Positions 46,350 to 57,679 of a DNA stretch of 64,000 bases are shown here, in pieces; the first letter of the stretch is position 1, and every line of letters begins with the position of its first letter. The stretch is from Adiantum capillus-veneris (taxonomy: Eukaryota; Streptophyta; Polypodiopsida; Polypodiales; Pteridaceae), in assembly GCA_014529385.2 (NCBI GenBank), contig CM043969.1, positions 23,312,446 to 23,376,445 of the forward strand, given 5' to 3'. The notes beneath the pieces were generated by a model. The model did not search any database. It saw only the letters and a program-made list of their open reading frames with translations, and was not told the DNA's origin. Made by a program: the position numbers and the translations under genes.

Positions 46350-48075
46350 GAGTAGCGGAATTAGAAAAATTAGAGAAAACATTTTTGTGAGATTACTTTG
46401 TGAGCATAGAGGTGAACTTAATTGATGGTAGCAACATAAACATAGTACTTAGTTAACTTGGCATGAACGATACTTTTGCAAGAGAAAGAGTTTAGAGAAC
46501 ATGCAATAGTTTGAGGATCAGATTTATGTGGAGTCAGTCCCCCTTCCAATAGGCATTTGTATTATAGATTCTCCCATCAAGAGAGACTTGGTACAATACA
46601 ATTTTTGTGTTCCTTGTACTTAGGTGATACAATGAAGATGGAAAGCTTCATGCATCACGAGCATAGCAGAAACTTTGCAAAAAGCATTAACTATCCCAAT
46701 TCTCGGTCCCAAGGCCTCATAACACCTTTGAAGCTGGAGAGAGCTAGCGGGGAATGAGGGTAGGAAAGAGGAAGAAGAAACATTCCATAGGAGAAAGAAG
46801 TAGTTCCTTACTTATCATCACTCTTGTTGCTAGCATACATAATAGCATAGTAATGAAGATGGAGAAGATGGCAAGCTTAAGCATTGAAGCATGGCTCTTG
46901 GTTCGATTTGCATTCCATAGCCAAGAGTGTTGGTGAAGGCTCTCAACTTCTCTACTAGCTTGGAGGAGGAGATGGAGCTCTTGCACTTTGCATCTCACAC
47001 AATGAGAGTGTGTGTGGGAGATTATGCCCCCCTTCTTGCTTTGTCGACCCCTCCTTGTAGCTCATGCTTGAAGCTCATTGGACCCTTCCAGGCCTAGACA
47101 ATCACATGCAAGAGGCATATCAAGCAATAAGGGTAGGCTTGGGACAAGTGTCCCTCTTTCCCCTTTGAGAGAGAGGATTTGATAAATGGTAAAAAAAATT
47201 AATGAAATTAACTAATTTATCATTGGATCCCTTGGAGGCCAACCAATAGGCTTTAGGCACATCATGAGAGCAACATGGGTAGGGGCTTGACATGTTTCCT
47301 TGCTTTGTCTTCAAGCTTGAGCTCACCTTGTGTGTGTGTGTTCTCTCTCATCCCCCTAGCTTTAGCCCCCCCCCCCCCTTTGTGTAATGATACTTTGACT
47401 TTGTGGAACACGAGCACCTTAGTCAGCAAGCATGACAAAGCACCTCAAGCTTGGGTAGTGTTCCCACATGAAGCACCTCAAACTCCCTAGTAGGCAAGTA
47501 CAACAAGCACCTTAGTCAGCAAGCACGACAAACACCTCAAGCTTGGGCCGGGTTCCTACCTCAAGCTCAACCCTAGCTTACCTAGGATCAAAGGACTTTT
47601 AACACTAACCTTTGGAGGTCTTTAATGAAGCTAACCCTAAGGTCTTTTAAGCTCCATTGGCTAGCCTTACATACCATCTCTCATTTGGACCCCTTTACCA
47701 TTGGGCCCGTGTTGAGATAGATTTGTAAAGCACATGTCTATATTCTAACCCTTATTCCCGTTTATTCTCCCATATTAGATGATTAGTTTAATATGAGAAA
47801 ATCATTTGGGTTGGTTAGATATTGGTTTTTATGACATTACCTCTCTCTTGAAATCATAGTCGTCCTCGACTATGAGGTAGAAGAGATAAAGCCTTAGTCA
47901 TTAGTCAATCTTGCTTAGCGGCTAGAGGATCCCTTTTTACCCTACGAAATCTTTTCAAGATGGATGACTAATCCATTTGGTGCTTGGGAGACATAGCTGC
48001 CGTAAGCATGTTTGCTCTTTAGTCCATTTCATTTTCCCAAGTAGAGTGACAAATTCTACTTGGTGTTTGATAGAC
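46350..48075 (-). mobile_element. Diverged gypsy LTR with adjoining internal fragment
   Basis: 46350-47834 aligns over its length to the LTRs at 30832 and 36424 but with many substitutions (for example GTATTATAGATTCTCCCATC against GTATTATGGTTTCTCCCATC). After TTTTATGACA it continues TTACCTCTCTCTTGAAATCA, the same internal flank (polypurine side) as at 32395, until about 48075 where similarity stops. It is an older related insertion that lost its coding part. A C12 run lies near 47368. Confidence 0.75.
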
Positions 48076-48538
48076 GCCGTTGGAGAGGGGGAATGGGGAA
48101 ACACACCCGGCACAACAACAAAGGCCTCTCTATAGCTCAGGGTATCCACAACACCCCTATCCTCTCAGAAAACACCTTCAAAAACACACTTCTCACTAGC
48201 AGACCACCACCTGCTCTTTTCCCAATCTCTACATCCGAAAGTCCACCACACAACGGACATCTACTGCCACGGTCGGTCTCCACCCTTACACGCGCACACA
48301 GTCGCTCAATTTCTCTCTTTCACACAAAATACCGACGGTCTGGGAAGACACACATCCACACTGCCGGCACCGAGGGGGAACACAAGAGCATGAGAAAGAG
48401 AAGAGGGGAAGAGGAAAAGACAGCAAAATGGGGCAACAATGGCTTAATTACGCTTCAAAAGGCTTGCACGGCCATCACAATGGCCATTTTGAAGAGAAAT
48501 TACAAAGGATTTGATAGGTACACTCCTTTGCTAAAAAA
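48076..48538. other. Unassigned DNA between LTR relic and CACTA-like element
   Basis: C-rich, CACA-rich sequence with an open plus-strand frame that lacks any recognised domain. Not called a gene. Confidence 0.35.
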
Positions 48539-48840
48539 CACTACAGCATAACCCAAAGTTATCGACGCCAGTACCTTTCCACGCAGATATCGACGTTCTT
48601 ACACTCCGTCGATATGCGCGTCGATAAGTGCGTCGATATGGGTGTGAAAATACGTGTGGAAAGGCAAACTTTTCCACACGTATATCGACGCACATATCAA
48701 CGCGCATATCGACGCTTAAAAATTGGGAAAAAAAAGGGGAACACGCTCGCAGGGGCCATTTTCGCCCTCAATGCACGCGCTCAGAGCTTGGCCAAAACTT
48801 GCGCAGCATGTATTATGGCACTCTTCCCCCCCCAACCCCT

Positions 48841-48863
48841 CTCTCTCTCTCTCTCTCTCCACA

Positions 48864-48905
<42 letters not shown>

Positions 48906-48920
48906 GAAAGAGATAGAGAG

Positions 48921-48969
<49 letters not shown>

Positions 48970-49145
48970 TATATTTTATTATCGTCCTCGGAGGTCAAAT
49001 ATGACCTATGGGACCAAAGTTACATGTGATGTAGTATGTGTATGGCTGATGAGTGACTCTCGATGCTCCAAAATTGTAGTGATGAGAGTCGCAATGGAGC
49101 ATCGAGAGAGAGAGAGAGAGAGAGAGAGCGGTGTGTGTGTGTGTA

Positions 49146-49191
<46 letters not shown>

Positions 49192-49213
49192 GTGTGTGTG
49201 CGTGTAGGAAATT

Positions 49214-49257
<44 letters not shown>

Positions 49258-49300
49258 GTGTGTGTGCGTGTAGGAAATTAAAGAGAGAGAGAGAGAGAGA
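48841..49300. repeat. Compound CT/GT/GA microsatellites
   Basis: Successive (CT)n, (GT)n and several (GA)n runs, with the unit GTGTGTGTGCGTGTAGGAAA repeated between GA runs at about 49190-49280. Open frames through these runs are artefacts of low complexity. Confidence 0.9.
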
Positions 49301-49552
49301 ATTATGGTTTGCGTAAAAAAATTAAAATTAAAGAAAGAAATGAAATGAAATGTTATATTAACTCTTCAAAAGGCCAAAGTGACCTATGAGAACAGAAAGT
49401 TATAATGTGGTGGATCTGATACAAAGTCAGAATAACAAGATGACAAAATGACAAAATAAAATATTATGGAATCCTAAACTATTGGGTGTGGACTAAGCAG
49501 CTAAAACAGCTAGCTAGGATAGGTAGATCATAGGAGATCCACCATCTGTCGC

Positions 49553-49632
49553 GCAGAAATTTCGGCAGAGTTCCCTTCGTTTTTTTTGAAAAGTTTATGT
49601 AAAAATGAAGGGAACTCTGCCGAAATTTCTGC
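49553..49632. repeat. Perfect 26-bp inverted repeat
   Basis: Arms 49553-49578 and 49607-49632 are exact reverse complements (GCAGAAATTTCGGCAGAGTT plus CCCTTC), with a 28-base AT-rich loop. It could fold as RNA or extrude as a cruciform. Confidence 0.9.
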
Positions 49633-49662
49633 GGGAGCATGATTGATTTTGGTGCCGCTCGC

Positions 49663-49752
49663 TTTCTTGGGCAGAGGACAGGCAGTCTGGCTGTGGCTGT
49701 GTCCATCTTTTCATTAGGCACAGGCGAAGCTGCCTATCCTCTGCCCAAGAAA
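49663..49752. repeat. 23-bp inverted repeat, one mismatch
   Basis: Arms 49663-49685 (TTTCTTGGGCAGAGGACAGG plus CAG) and 49730-49752 pair with one mismatch around a 44-base loop. It lies 30 bp from the preceding hairpin. Confidence 0.85.
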
Positions 49753-49938
49753 AACTTTTTCTGTTATGGTCGTCGCTATGCGCATTGCTAAGCTCGTCGC
49801 TATACGCGTCGATTAAATTACCTTTCGACGCGCATATCGACGCATATAGCGACGATTTTGTAGGGATGCGTATAGCAACCGGCATAGCGACGGAATGCGT
49901 CGAAACCTGTGACGAAGGTCTCCTTTTTTGTTGTAGTG

Positions 49939-51786
49939 AGACTCACTCTGCAGGCTTCAAACGACACAAAAAATCCCCCATTTCATTAGAAAAATGGCTT
50001 CTATAGTGGGGGGTCTTCAACTTTAGAATCTGCACCTTAATTGGCCCATCTGGCCTCCCAATTTAGAAACTTGAGGAAAGGGGAAGCTGCTTCATTTCAT
50101 CTGCTCTCTTTGCACTTGAGGGGGGGTGCTCTAGCGACATCGCTAGTGCCCCTTGGTTTTTGTTTCCCCCTTTTTTCCCTCTTAACCTTACCCTTTTTTA
50201 CCTTTGAATTTGGCCCTTTGGGCTTTTGACCCATCAGCACTCCATCTGACCACCTTGGCTTGGCATGGACTCAACCCTTAGCTCCCCTTGAACTCTCTCC
50301 TACCATACCACCTTTGGAATTCCCCATTTGATCTCCAACCACCTGCCTTGGACTGCCTTTGTTTGGTTCTCTCAACTGATCTCTGCCCGGTTCTCTCGGC
50401 CGCGCCTTTGATGTGCATCTTTCCCACTCTCTCATAGAGAGAGAAATAGACCTTGCACTTGATCTATCTGGGGTCTTGTCACTCTGCCCAACCACACTCT
50501 CCTTTCTCTCCTCATTCCCCCCTGGGACTACCCCCTACTGCATGCCGGGGAGGCACTAGCGATATTGCTAGTGCCCTCCTCCCTTGCTTTCAAAAAAGGG
50601 TCCTTCAAGGGCCTTGGAAACACGACCCGTTCGGGCGCAATGCCACATCATCAGCCATTTCTGGCAAGCCGCCCACTTCAACCACTGGCCGCCGGCTACC
50701 GTCGCGCGTAGCCTCCGCCCTCCAAAACCGCCATGTACGGCACCGCGCAAAGCCGGTGAGCGGCCCCACATTTGAACTCCATAGCCATGAGCTCCAACTC
50801 CCTCGTATGCTTTCAAAGGGGGCCACACCCTAGGATATGTACCCTGAGCGCCCGCTTCATGGTTCGCATATGGGTCTATCCAAATGCCACGTGGCATTCG
50901 CCCATGAGCTGCCTTCAATGACCCTCTTTGAGTACTAACAAAACTCTCTTAAGAACTTCCCCATGGTGTTTCTTTTAGCCTGCAACATTTGCTTGCTCAC
51001 ACGCTCAATGCACAGTCCATCAAGCCCAGTGAGAGGACCTCCTTGCGTGCTCTGACCCCCCCCCCCCCGGCCCTTGTCGCCATTTGACTCTCCTGAGACT
51101 GCAAACTAGAGTCATCGAAAATGGAAAAAAACACCTGTGATCGGTCCTCGGGTAATTGCTCCAGACTTCATCGGACTATAACTTGGCACTCAAGGCTCAG
51201 AATCATGCGCCATCAATTTTTGCTTACTCTGCAAGATGCATGCTACCCTTTAGAATCTTTTTGAGGTTCAAGAAATGCCAGATGGCACGATTTCGAATGC
51301 GGTCAGGTGGGCTCAAACCCGACCCCCAACAAAACTTCAAATGATCATAACGTGTTATCTGGAGCGCTGATTTGCAATCCAAGAAGACATGGATGATCTA
51401 TAATTCGAGCTCTACACATCTACCTGGGCCATCTGTCCCCAACTGCCCTGCCCATCGGGGATCTGCAACACCTTCTAACTTTGAACTTCAGTATCTTGCA
51501 CACCGGGGCTCCGTTTGACGAGCCGTTTAGACCCACTTCTAGAGCACATCAAACACTACATTCTAGAGCCTAACTTGGCACTTTGGGCACCTTGATCCAT
51601 CATCCCATCTGTACCATCCTTTAGATCTTTTGGCCTAAAAAACCGCATCAAGCATACATTTCCGCTACCCTTTGGCTGCCCAGGACCGTGGTACCTGCCC
51701 TAGCCTTTTGCATTGCACCTGCCTACAGCCTTTGCCTAGCATAGATCACTTTCCAAACCAACTTTGGTTGCACCATCATTGCCCAG
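49939..51786. other. Non-coding DNA, probably old retroelement LTR sequence
   Basis: C-rich sequence with imperfect palindromes at 50131-50146 (CTAGCGACATCGCTAG) and 50552-50575. A C12 run is near 51057. The stretch TTGGCACTCAAGGCTCAGAA onward and the gypsy integrase C-terminus beyond the copia insertion suggest it is the 3' side of the gypsy element at 57.6-60.7 kb, but no matching second LTR was found. Confidence 0.35.
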
Positions 51787-52593
51787 TGTTAGGAAATAAG
51801 ACGTAGCTAAATAGATAATTGAGTAGATTACTTAATGGAGAGAGACAGATTTATATACACGAGATTATAGAGTAGAGAGAGAGAGAGAAAGTACACACGA
51901 TATACGTGGTTCACCCAATGTGGGCTACGTCCACGGGAAAGCAGCCACTCAATGGCTTTAGTACTTCAAAACAAGAAGTAGTTTACAAAGGGATTATACC
52001 CTTAATGGAGCTCCCACCTTGCTTCACTCTCACCACCTCACACTCACCTTGTTACATCAACTTCACACTATGAAATGTGTGTAGAAATGGCCTCCTTTTA
52101 TAGGCCAAAAGGGTTGCTCTCTCTTATGAGATACAGCCATGTGTAGCCGCCCTTGTGCGAATAAGTCCAAATCAGACCCTCCAATCCACCCATGTGTGGC
52201 CGCCCTTGAGAAGACAAGTCCGCTTTTGAATTCGGCCACCGGCCATTGAATTCGGCCACCGACCACCGGCCATTGACTTCCGACCACCGGCCACTGGCCA
52301 TTGACTTCAGACCACCGGCCACCGGCCAACCGACCGGTTGTTTTCCGACCACTTTCCGGCCGCTGTCCGGGCATAATATTCCGACGAAAAGGAATATTCC
52401 GGTGAAAAAAAGTCTCAGGGGCCTCCGCCCCCGAGGCCTTTAAAGTTGCCCCTGATTCTTGTCCGTGAAAATTTTGGTTTCCGGTGAGTGATTTTCCTTC
52501 ACGCACGATGGCTTCTCCTCATAATGGGGGCCTTACAAATGTGCGCTTTTACCACAGAAAATTACAAGGGTAAATCAGGCTCCATACTTAACA
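51787..52593 (-). repeat. 3' LTR of the copia element
   Basis: 807 bp. Carries one additional copy of an about 30-bp CCGGCCATTGACTTC-type unit at about 52275-52310 compared with the 5' LTR. Confidence 0.95.
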
Positions 52594-52653
52594 ATCTCCC
52601 ACTTGGAGACTGATCTCCAAACCAAACCTGTGATTGCTTTCCATTCTGGCTTC

Positions 52654-55600
52654 TTATCCTTGAATGCCGATTGAAGATGAGCAAAAGCTCAACTTCTCCT
52701 TGTTGACCACCTTTGTAAACATGTCTGCAGGATTTTCACTTGTATGCACCTTTCCTAGCTTTAGTTGGCCCTCTTCCAAAAGAGTGCGTATGAAGTGATA
52801 TCTCACCTCAATGTGCTTTGTCCTTGAATGAAAGGCTGAGTTCTTCGCAAGATGGATAGCGCTTTGGCTATCACTGTACAAGACACAATTGTCTTGTTTG
52901 AATCCAAGCTCTAATCCAAGCTCTTCTAAGAATCTGTGAAGCCACAGAATTTCTTTGCTTGCCTCCGTCATTGCTACATACTCTGCTTCCGTGGTAGAAA
53001 GTGAAACCACTTTCTGCAGCTTTGAAGCCCAGCTTACTGCTGTGCCTCCAACCGTGAACACATAGCCAGTAGTGCTCCTTCGAGTATCTTTGTCACCTGC
53101 CATATCTGCATCAGCATACCCTTCTAGAAAAGTATCAGTTCCTCCAAAATACAAAGCATTTGTTGTTGTCCCTTTTAGATACCTAAGTATCCACTTCACA
53201 GCTTGCCAATGCTCTTTACCTGGGTTGTCCATGAACCTACTCACAACTCCCACTGCATGTGCAATGTCTGGCCTTGTCCAGACCATAGCATACATTAGAG
53301 AACCTACCGCTGCAGCATATGGAACTTTAGACATATAGGCTATCTCCTCTTGTGTCTTTGGACACATATCCTTCGTTAGTTTAAAATGACCAGCCAAAGG
53401 TGTAGAAACTGGTTTTGCATTTTGCATTGCAAACCTTTCTAGTACCTTCTTGATGTAATCTTCTTGAGATAGCTTTATTGTCTTCTTCGTCCTGTCCCTT
53501 GATATTTTCATACCAAGTATCCTCTTTGCAGCACCTAAATCTTTCATTGAAAAAGATTTGGACAGCTCTTCTTTTAGGTCTTTGATGTCCTGCATGTTAG
53601 CACTTGCAATCAGCATGTCATCAACATACAACATTAGGATGATGAATTTCCCATCTCCCAAATTCTTCGTGTAGACGCAGTGATCCGAGTTGCATCTTGT
53701 GAATCCATGATCCAACATCCATCGATCAAACTTCAAGTACCATTGTCTTGATGCTTGCTTTAAACCATACAAGCTCTTCTTTAATCTGCAAACCATTTTC
53801 TCCTTACCTTTTACTTCATACCCCTTTGGTTGAAGCATGTAGATTTCCTCCTCTAAGTCATCGTGAGGGAATGCCGTATTTACATCCATTTGCTCGAGAT
53901 TTAGATCATGAGCAGCCACAAGGCTTAAGACAAGCCTAATTGAGTTCATTTTTACAACAGGAGAAAATATTTCATTGAAGTCAATACCTTTCTTTTGAGA
54001 AAAACCTTTTACCACAAGCCTAGACTTGTACCTTTTCTTCCCACCTTCTTCTTCCTTTAGCTTGTACACCCATTTGTTTTGAAGTGCCCGCTTACCTTTA
54101 GGCAACTCAACCAACTCCCATGTTTGGTTGCGATGTAGTGAGTCCATCTCCACTTGCATGCTCTTCGTCCATTCTTCTTTGGATTCATGTTGCATAGCTT
54201 CTTCATATGATTCCGGCTCTCCAGAATCTGAGATCAAGAGATGGTTGAAGGAAGGAACAAACCTTTCTGGAGGTCTACTTGCTCTTGTAGATCTTCGGGG
54301 AATAGATTGAGGCTCCTCATTTGGTTGACGTTGTTGCACATTGTCACCGTTTGCAGTCCTTGAGTCTTCACCGTCCTCAAGTTCCATGTACTCATCACCT
54401 GTTTCTTTTGTTTGTTTTCTTTCCAAGTAATCTTTGTACATATTTTGTTCGTTAAAAATTACATCCCTACTCCTTAAGATTTTACCATCTTCAGGATTCC
54501 ATAGGCGATACCCAAAGTCTCCTTCTCCATAGCCAATGAAGAAACACTTTTTGGACTTTGCATCTAGCTTTGATCTTAGGCTTCTATCTATGTGCATGAA
54601 AGCCTCACACCCAAACACTTTGAGAAATGCATAATTCACCGGTTTACCTGTCCATGCCTCTTCTGGAACTCCCCCATCCAATGCCGTTGAGGGTGACCGA
54701 TTGATTAAGTACACAGACGTACTTACAGCTTCCTCCCAAAGCTCAAGCGGTAGGCCTGCATGTAGCCGCATGCTTCGTGCTCGTTCCATGATTGTCCTGT
54801 TCATCCTTTCCGAAATCCCATTTTGTTGAGGTGTCATTGGGGTTGTCCTTTGCCTCCGAATGCCATTGCTAGCACAAAAGCTTTCAAAAGCTTGGCTGCA
54901 ATATTCGCCTCCATTGTCGGATCTGAGGCATTTAACCTTGGTACCTGTTTCATTCTCCACAAAGGCTTTCCACCTTTGAAATATGGAAAATACATTGGAT
55001 TTATTCTTCATGACATAAACCCATGTTTTTCTAGTCGCATCGTCTATGAATGTTACGTAGTACAATGAGCCACCAAGTGATGGTGTACTTGCAGGACCCC
55101 AAACATCAGAATGAACCAACTCAAGTTTTTTATTTTTTCTTTCATTTTCTGATTTTTGAAATTTTACCCTCTTTTGTTTACCATAAACACAATCTTCACA
55201 GAACTCTAAGTCCACTTCTTTCAAACCTGGTAGAAGCTTCTTTGTTTGAAGGATTTGCATTCCTTTGGCACTCATATGCCCAAGTCGGTAGTGCCACACC
55301 GCACTGTCAACTTCTGTAGTTGATGCACAAGCTGAAGGTTGCGTGCTAACAGTACACAAGTAAAGTGTACCGACTTTTTCACCCTTGGCAGCCACCAAAG
55401 ATCCCTTTGAGATCTTCCACCGTTTGTTTCCGAATGCAATGTTGTGACCTTCATCGTCCAATTGTCCTGTAGAGATCAAATTTTTGCGAAGAGAAGGAAC
55501 ATGCCTAACATCTTTAAGCTTCCATTCATTTCCGTTAGCAGTTTTGATAGAAACTGTACCTTTGCCGACAATCTCACAAGCTTCATCATCTCCCAAGTAT

Positions 55601-56556
55601 ACATACCCAAAATTACCTTTGGTGTAGTTTTGGAAATGTTGCTTGTGTGGTGTCGCATGGAATGAAGCCCCGGAATCTACTATCCAGGAATTAGACACAT
55701 TGTCTAATGAGAGAATTAGAGCATCTTGCTCTACTTTACCTACCACATTGGCCTCCGATGTTGGCTTGTTGTCTTGAGACTCTGTCTCCTTCTTCTTCTT
55801 GGACCAGCAATCCTTCTTGACGTGGCCCTTCTTGCCGCAGTTCCAACATTCAAGAACTGACTTTGTGCGTGACTTGCTCCGCCTTGAGCGATCACGACCC
55901 TTTTCGTTTTTGAACCTCTCCTTAAGCCTTCCTCTTGTTTCCACTGAGAGTGCAGCACTTGATGATTCTCCTGTGCTTCTCCTTCGCATTTCCTCGCTTA
56001 GGAGAACACCCACAACGTCATCAAACTTAAGAGTATTTGTGCTAGAGATAGAATTACTTACAGCCATCACAAGGCTGTCCCAACTATCCGGTAGAGATGA
56101 TAGTATAAGGAGAGCTCGCACTTCGTCATCGAAATTGATTTTCACTGATCGAAGTTGACTTATGTTTGTGTTAAAGTCATTTAGGTGTTCTGCAACTGAA
56201 CCATTCTCTGCCATCTTTAGATTGAACAAGCGCTTCATAAGAAATACCTTATTGGATGCCGATGGTTTCTCGTAGAAGTCGTCAAGTGACTTCATCAAGT
56301 CCTCCGTGGTCTTCATCTCCGAAACATTGAAGGCCACCGTTGACGCCAAGCTTAACCGGATTGTTCCCAGTGCCTTTCGATCAAGGACAATCCATGCTTC
56401 ATCGGCCATTGTTGCGGGCTTCTTCGCAAGACCGCCTAGTGGAAAATAGAGGTCCTTCTGGTAGAGATAGTCTTCAATCTGCATCTTCCAATGTTGGTAG
56501 TTTTTGCCGTTGAACTTCTCAATCTTGAGCTTCCCTTCCTCCGCCATAACTCCCAC
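52654..56556 (-). CDS. Copia gag-pol polyprotein (1300 codons)
   Basis: The full copia order is present without stop or frameshift. Gag opens with KIEKFNGKNYQHWKMQIEDY; the zinc knuckle is CWNCGKKGHVKKDC (about residue 238). The protease is WIVDSGASFHATP (DSGA). The integrase has its zinc region (HYRLGHMS, CEDCVYGK) and a core with Asp in HSDVWGP, Asp in LRSDNGGEY and Glu in QNGISERMN. RT has the catalytic YVDDMLIAS box, and RNase H the GYADADMAGD and STTEAEYVAM motifs at the end. MAEEGKLKIEKF, three codons in, is the likelier start. The gag and integrase types resemble the Tork/Tnt1-like group. Potentially active. Confidence 0.95.
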   Translation of the reverse strand: MGVMAEEGKLKIEKFNGKNYQHWKMQIEDYLYQKDLYFPLGGLAKKPATMADEAWIVLDRKALGTIRLSLASTVAFNVSEMKTTEDLMKSLDDFYEKPSASNKVFLMKRLFNLKMAENGSVAEHLNDFNTNISQLRSVKINFDDEVRALLILSSLPDSWDSLVMAVSNSISSTNTLKFDDVVGVLLSEEMRRRSTGESSSAALSVETRGRLKERFKNEKGRDRSRRSKSRTKSVLECWNCGKKGHVKKDCWSKKKKETESQDNKPTSEANVVGKVEQDALILSLDNVSNSWIVDSGASFHATPHKQHFQNYTKGNFGYVYLGDDEACEIVGKGTVSIKTANGNEWKLKDVRHVPSLRKNLISTGQLDDEGHNIAFGNKRWKISKGSLVAAKGEKVGTLYLCTVSTQPSACASTTEVDSAVWHYRLGHMSAKGMQILQTKKLLPGLKEVDLEFCEDCVYGKQKRVKFQKSENERKNKKLELVHSDVWGPASTPSLGGSLYYVTFIDDATRKTWVYVMKNKSNVFSIFQRWKAFVENETGTKVKCLRSDNGGEYCSQAFESFCASNGIRRQRTTPMTPQQNGISERMNRTIMERARSMRLHAGLPLELWEEAVSTSVYLINRSPSTALDGGVPEEAWTGKPVNYAFLKVFGCEAFMHIDRSLRSKLDAKSKKCFFIGYGEGDFGYRLWNPEDGKILRSRDVIFNEQNMYKDYLERKQTKETGDEYMELEDGEDSRTANGDNVQQRQPNEEPQSIPRRSTRASRPPERFVPSFNHLLISDSGEPESYEEAMQHESKEEWTKSMQVEMDSLHRNQTWELVELPKGKRALQNKWVYKLKEEEGGKKRYKSRLVVKGFSQKKGIDFNEIFSPVVKMNSIRLVLSLVAAHDLNLEQMDVNTAFPHDDLEEEIYMLQPKGYEVKGKEKMVCRLKKSLYGLKQASRQWYLKFDRWMLDHGFTRCNSDHCVYTKNLGDGKFIILMLYVDDMLIASANMQDIKDLKEELSKSFSMKDLGAAKRILGMKISRDRTKKTIKLSQEDYIKKVLERFAMQNAKPVSTPLAGHFKLTKDMCPKTQEEIAYMSKVPYAAAVGSLMYAMVWTRPDIAHAVGVVSRFMDNPGKEHWQAVKWILRYLKGTTTNALYFGGTDTFLEGYADADMAGDKDTRRSTTGYVFTVGGTAVSWASKLQKVVSLSTTEAEYVAMTEASKEILWLHRFLEELGLELGFKQDNCVLYSDSQSAIHLAKNSAFHSRTKHIEVRYHFIRTLLEEGQLKLGKVHTSENPADMFTKVVNKEKLSFCSSSIGIQG

Positions 56557-56606
56557 TCAATTCAAGGAATCCTTTCCTTGAGATAATTTAGCTACGAGCA
56601 AACCTT

Positions 56607-56618
56607 GCTCTGATACCA
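56607..56618 (-). other. Primer-binding site of the copia element
   Basis: TGGTATCAGAGC, complementary to the 3' end of initiator methionine tRNA, two bases inside the 5' LTR. It primes minus-strand cDNA synthesis. Confidence 0.85.
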
Positions 56619-56620
56619 GT

Positions 56621-57397
56621 TGTTAGGAAATAAGACGTAGCTAAATAGATAATTGAGTAGATTACTTAATGGAGAGAGACAGATTTATATACACGAGATT
56701 ATAGAGTAGAGAGAGAGAGAAAGTACACACGATATACGTGGTTCACCCAATGTGGGCTACGTCCACGGGAAAGCAGCCACTCAATGGCTTTAGTACTTCA
56801 AAACAAGAAGTAGTTTACAAAGGGATTATACCCTTAATGGAGCTCCCGCCTTGCTTCACTCTCACCACCTCACACTCACCTTGTTACATCAACTTCACAC
56901 TATGAAATGTGTGTAGAAATGGCTTCCTTTTATAGGCCAAAAGGGCTGCTCTCTCTTATGAGAGATAGCCATGTGTAGCCGCCCTTGTGCGAATAAGTCC
57001 AAATCGGACCCTCCAATCCACCCATGTGTGGCCGCCCTTGAGAAGACAAGTCCGCTTTTGAATTCGGCCACCGGCCATTGAATTCGGCCACCGACCACCG
57101 GCCATTGACTTCCGACCACCGGCCACCGGCCAACCGACCGGTTGTTTTCCGACCACTTTCCGGCCGCCGTCCGGGCATAATATTCCGGCGAAAAGGAATA
57201 TTCCGGTGAAAAAAAGTCTCAGGGGCCTCCGCCCCCGAGGCCTTTAAAGTTGCCCCTGATTCTTGTTCGTGAAAATTTTGGTTTCCGGTGAGTGATTTTC
57301 CTTCACGCATGATGGCTTCTCCTCATAATGGGGGCCTTACAAATGTGCGCTTTTACCACAGAAAATTACAAGGGTAAATCAGGCTCCATACTTAACA
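56621..57397 (-). repeat. 5' LTR of the copia element
   Basis: 777 bp, near-identical to the 3' LTR. Contains the promoter and lies before the primer-binding site. Confidence 0.95.
56926..56936 (-). promoter_or_regulatory. TATA box in the copia 5' LTR
   Basis: CCTATAAAAGG on the minus strand, in the middle of the LTR and conserved in the 3' LTR (52094-52104). A good match to plant TATA boxes, pointing toward the polyprotein. Confidence 0.6.
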
Positions 57398-57402
57398 CCC
57401 AG

Positions 57403-57679
57403 CCCCCTTGTTGAACATTTATGTTCGACTAAAAGCATATTTACAAAACTTCGGAAACTTGCACACCAAACTGACAACTGAAAGCACTAGTAAAATCACA
57501 ACCCTATGTACAGGCTATGTACACAAAATTCATCTTCTTTTGCACACTGCATACTTTAGGTGTCCACCCCCCTTGGCTACAATTTGATGCACCTTGGGCA
57601 CTAGATCCCTCTCAAAATACAACTTGAGCCGCACCCCGTTCACCTTGTTCCTAAGAAGCTTGCCATTTGCCCTTACTAA
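57403..57679. other. Gypsy-derived flank of the copia insertion
   Basis: Minus-strand frames here continue toward the integrase C-terminus of the older gypsy element. No separate gene. Confidence 0.4.

Larger units (their letters stand above)
48539..49938. mobile_element. Non-autonomous CACTA-like (En/Spm) element
   Basis: The element begins CACTACAGCATAACCC and ends GTTGTAGTG, giving the CACTACA/TGTAGTG termini of CACTA transposons. Both subterminal regions hold many copies of TATCGACGC and GTCGATATG-like motifs (48560-48715 and 49790-49910), typical of transposase-binding repeats. The middle is filled with CT, GT and GA microsatellites and two strong hairpins. No transposase is encoded. 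The three bases next to the ends (AAA and AGA) do not match, so a target duplication is not proven. Confidence 0.6.
51787..57397 (-). mobile_element. Ty1/copia LTR retrotransposon, apparently intact
   Basis: LTRs 51787-52593 and 56621-57397 begin TGTTAGGAAATAAG and end TACTTAACA. The target duplication CCCAG is at 51782-51786 and 57398-57402. A tRNA-Met type primer-binding site follows the 5' LTR (TGGTATCAGAG, 56618 down to 56608), and a polypurine tract (AAGTGGGAGAT) precedes the 3' LTR. One uninterrupted polyprotein frame lies between. LTRs are nearly identical apart from one roughly 30-bp tandem unit, so insertion is recent. It sits inside older gypsy-related DNA. Confidence 0.96.

Noticed and set aside
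48614-49316. Open frames with long RE or SL runs
   Set aside because: Pure GA/CT/GT microsatellite translations.
50453-50918. 100-126 codon frames on both strands
   Set aside because: C-rich sequence with no domain; opposing frames overlap and none has conserved features.
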